64,000 nucleotides of DNA from Pseudomonas sp. AN-1 (GTDB lineage: Bacteria; Pseudomonadota; Gammaproteobacteria; Pseudomonadales; Pseudomonadaceae), in assembly GCF_034057115.1 (NCBI RefSeq), contig NZ_CP139195.1:1984001-2048000 (forward strand), written 5' to 3'. This document shows positions 62,472 through 64,000 of this stretch, in pieces; position 1 is the stretch's first letter, and each line of letters begins with the position of its first letter. The notes under the pieces are model-generated. The model saw nothing but the letters and a program-made list of their open reading frames with translations. It was not told the DNA's origin and ran no database searches. The translations under genes and the position numbers were made by a program.

Positions 62472-64000
62472 TCAGCGGACCAGGTCGTAGTTGTAGTCGG
62501 TTTCCTGCATGCCGCGGGTTTCCTCGTCGAGACGCTCGAGCACCGCGTTGACGATGGTGGTGAGCATCTGCATGGCGCCCTCGTAGCCGAGGGTGGTGGA
62601 GCGGTGCAGGTGGTGGCGGTCGAAGATCGGGAAGCCGATGCGGATCAGCGGCACCTCGAACTCCTTGCCCTTGTGCAGGGTGTCGCGCTGGATGAACTTG
62701 CCGTAGCTGTTGCCGATCATGAAGTCCGGCTTGTCGGTGAACACCAGCGAGCGCAGGTGCCAGAGGTCCTTGCCGATGTACACGGTGCAGTCCTTGCCGT
62801 ACGGCGAGGCCTCCAGGATGGCGTCCATGGCCTTCTTCCAGCGCTTGTTGCCGTTGTTGCAGAGGATGTGGGTCGGCTCGCAACCCAGCTCCAGCAGGAA
62901 CTTGGCCAGGCCCATGACGAAGTCCGGGTCGCCCCAGATGGCGAACTTCTTGCCGTGCAGCCAGGTGTGCGAGTCGGTGATCATGTCGACCAGGCGACCG
63001 CGCTCCTTGGCCAGGCTGGCCGGGATCGGCTGGCCGGTGGCCTCGCTGACCTTCATCAGGAATTCGTCGGTCCAGTCCAGGCCCATCGGGATGTTGAGCT
63101 TGGGAACCTCCTGCTTCCAGGTATTCTCGACCAGCTTCCTGGTCTTTTCCAGCTGCCAGGGCTGCAGCAGCAGGGTGGTGATGGCGTTCGGCGCGTCCTT
63201 GATCTCGTCCTGGGTGGTGCCGCCGGCGTACATGCGGAACTCGCCGTCGGCCGGGGTATCCAGCACTTCTTCCGGGTCGGAGAGGAAGCTGTAGCCGACG
63301 TCCATCTCCTTGAGCATGCGCTTGATCACGCGGAAGTTGCCCAGGTAGGTCTCGAAGCCCGGTACCACGTTGACCTTGTGGTTGCTGCCGACCACCTTGT
63401 CTTCCATGTGGTTCAGGGTGAAGTAGCGGGCGATGCCCTCGAACATGTTGTCCCAGCCGGTGACGTGGCTGCCGACGAAGCTCGGGGTGTGGGCGAAGGG
63501 CACCGGGTACTCGTCCGGGATGAAGCCCTCCTTCTTCGAGTTGTTGATGAAGGCGTTGAGGTCGTCGCCGATCACCTCGGCCATGCAGGTGGTGGACACC
63601 GCGATCATGTCCGGCTTGTAGGTGGCCTTGCAGTTCTGCAGGCCGTCCTTCATGTTCTGCTGACCGCCGAACACTGCGGCGTCCTCGGTCATCGAGTCGG
63701 ACACGCAGGACACCGGCTCGCGGAAGTGGCGGTTGAAGTAGGTGCGGAAGTAGGCCACGCAGCCCTGCGAGCCATGCACGTAGGGCATGGTCTTCTCGAA
63801 GCCGAGGGCGCACAGCACGGCGCCGAGCGGCTGGCAGGCCTTGGCCGGGTTGATGGTCAGGGCTTCGCGCTGGAAGTTGAGTTCCTGGTATTCCCGGGTG
63901 GTGGTCCACTGGAACACTTCGTCGATCTTGTCCTGCGGATGCTTCTCCTCGAAGGCATCGCGCTTGCGGGCAAGCATGTCCTTGTATTCCTGGTCGCGGA
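62472..64000 (-). CDS. nifK: Nitrogenase MoFe protein beta chain (start beyond window)
   Basis: About 509 C-terminal residues; the first roughly 14 of a 523-residue Azotobacter-type NifK lie past base 64000. P-cluster cysteines are visible in NPAKACQPLGAVL, HGSQGCVAYFRTYF and STTCMAEVIGDDLNAF. The C-terminus ends DYNYDLVR, almost as in A. vinelandii. It forms the alpha2beta2 MoFe protein with NifD, which should lie just outside the window. Confidence 0.98.
   Translation of the reverse strand, partial: RDQEYKDMLARKRDAFEEKHPQDKIDEVFQWTTTREYQELNFQREALTINPAKACQPLGAVLCALGFEKTMPYVHGSQGCVAYFRTYFNRHFREPVSCVSDSMTEDAAVFGGQQNMKDGLQNCKATYKPDMIAVSTTCMAEVIGDDLNAFINNSKKEGFIPDEYPVPFAHTPSFVGSHVTGWDNMFEGIARYFTLNHMEDKVVGSNHKVNVVPGFETYLGNFRVIKRMLKEMDVGYSFLSDPEEVLDTPADGEFRMYAGGTTQDEIKDAPNAITTLLLQPWQLEKTRKLVENTWKQEVPKLNIPMGLDWTDEFLMKVSEATGQPIPASLAKERGRLVDMITDSHTWLHGKKFAIWGDPDFVMGLAKFLLELGCEPTHILCNNGNKRWKKAMDAILEASPYGKDCTVYIGKDLWHLRSLVFTDKPDFMIGNSYGKFIQRDTLHKGKEFEVPLIRIGFPIFDRHHLHRSTTLGYEGAMQMLTTIVNAVLERLDEETRGMQETDYNYDLVR

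Overview
The window reads as a chromosome piece of a high-GC gammaproteobacterium of the Azotobacter / nitrogen-fixing Pseudomonas group. The left half has a Pseudomonas-type core gene order (truA-trpF-accD-folC-cvpA-purF-metZ, fimV, asd, leuCDB, edd-eda, gltX). The right half has the extended molybdenum-nitrogenase cluster in the order known from Azotobacter vinelandii, including the 4Fe4S-LRV gene, a Shethna-type [2Fe-2S] ferredoxin, nifM, clpX2 and nifF. Species cannot be fixed from sequence reading alone.

Layout. 1-1409: a partial gene, a tiny ORF and a tRNA-Val/Asp/Asp operon. 1454-21462: a long leftward block with methionine, purine, folate, fatty-acid, tryptophan, tRNA-modification, fimV, aspartate and leucine genes, plus a LysR regulator divergent from leuC. 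21463-24610: a decayed accessory island with a small membrane-protein operon, fragments of secreted-effector/RTX-like genes, a lipoprotein, and a truncated second copy of eda. 24646-30225: thioesterase, eda, edd, pgl, hemerythrin and an HtrA-like protease. 30264-31568: an ISL3-type insertion sequence with a perfect 8-bp target duplication. 31628-32310: three tandem tRNA-Glu/tRNA-Ala pairs. 32509-37474: gltX, a zinc alcohol dehydrogenase, moeA, moaB and two tRNA-Pro genes.

The nif region (37705-64000) runs leftwards: nifK (partial)-nifT-nifY-orf-lrv, an approximately 6-kb insertion, nifE-N-X-orf5-orf6-fdx-[2Fe-2S] ferredoxin-four accessory genes, then iscA-nifU-S-V-cysE1-W-Z-M-clpX2 and nifF. 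Sigma-54 (-24/-12) promoters with NifA-type TGT-N10-ACA sites precede nifE, iscA-nif, nifF and a divergent unknown gene. A Nif11-type small protein gene also has a good -24/-12 element. NifU/S/IscA/CysE supply Fe-S clusters and cysteine. NifE/N/X/V/Y and their neighbours build FeMo-co. NifM/W/Z/T assist maturation. NifF and the ferredoxins carry electrons.

The most unusual part is 54334-60363, which sits between lrv and the nifE promoter. It holds hisN, a hicA/hicB pair separated by a palindrome, and two copies of a long palindromic repeat. Between those copies lies an AT-richer block with two integron attC-like sites and a third half-site but no integrase in view (CALIN-like). The block carries a lipoprotein cassette, a Shedu-like DUF4263 nuclease cassette (probable anti-phage defence), and a zinc-ribbon cassette cut by an IS30-family element. 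A defence gene in an integron-type cassette array inside the nif locus is the main candidate for an undescribed arrangement.
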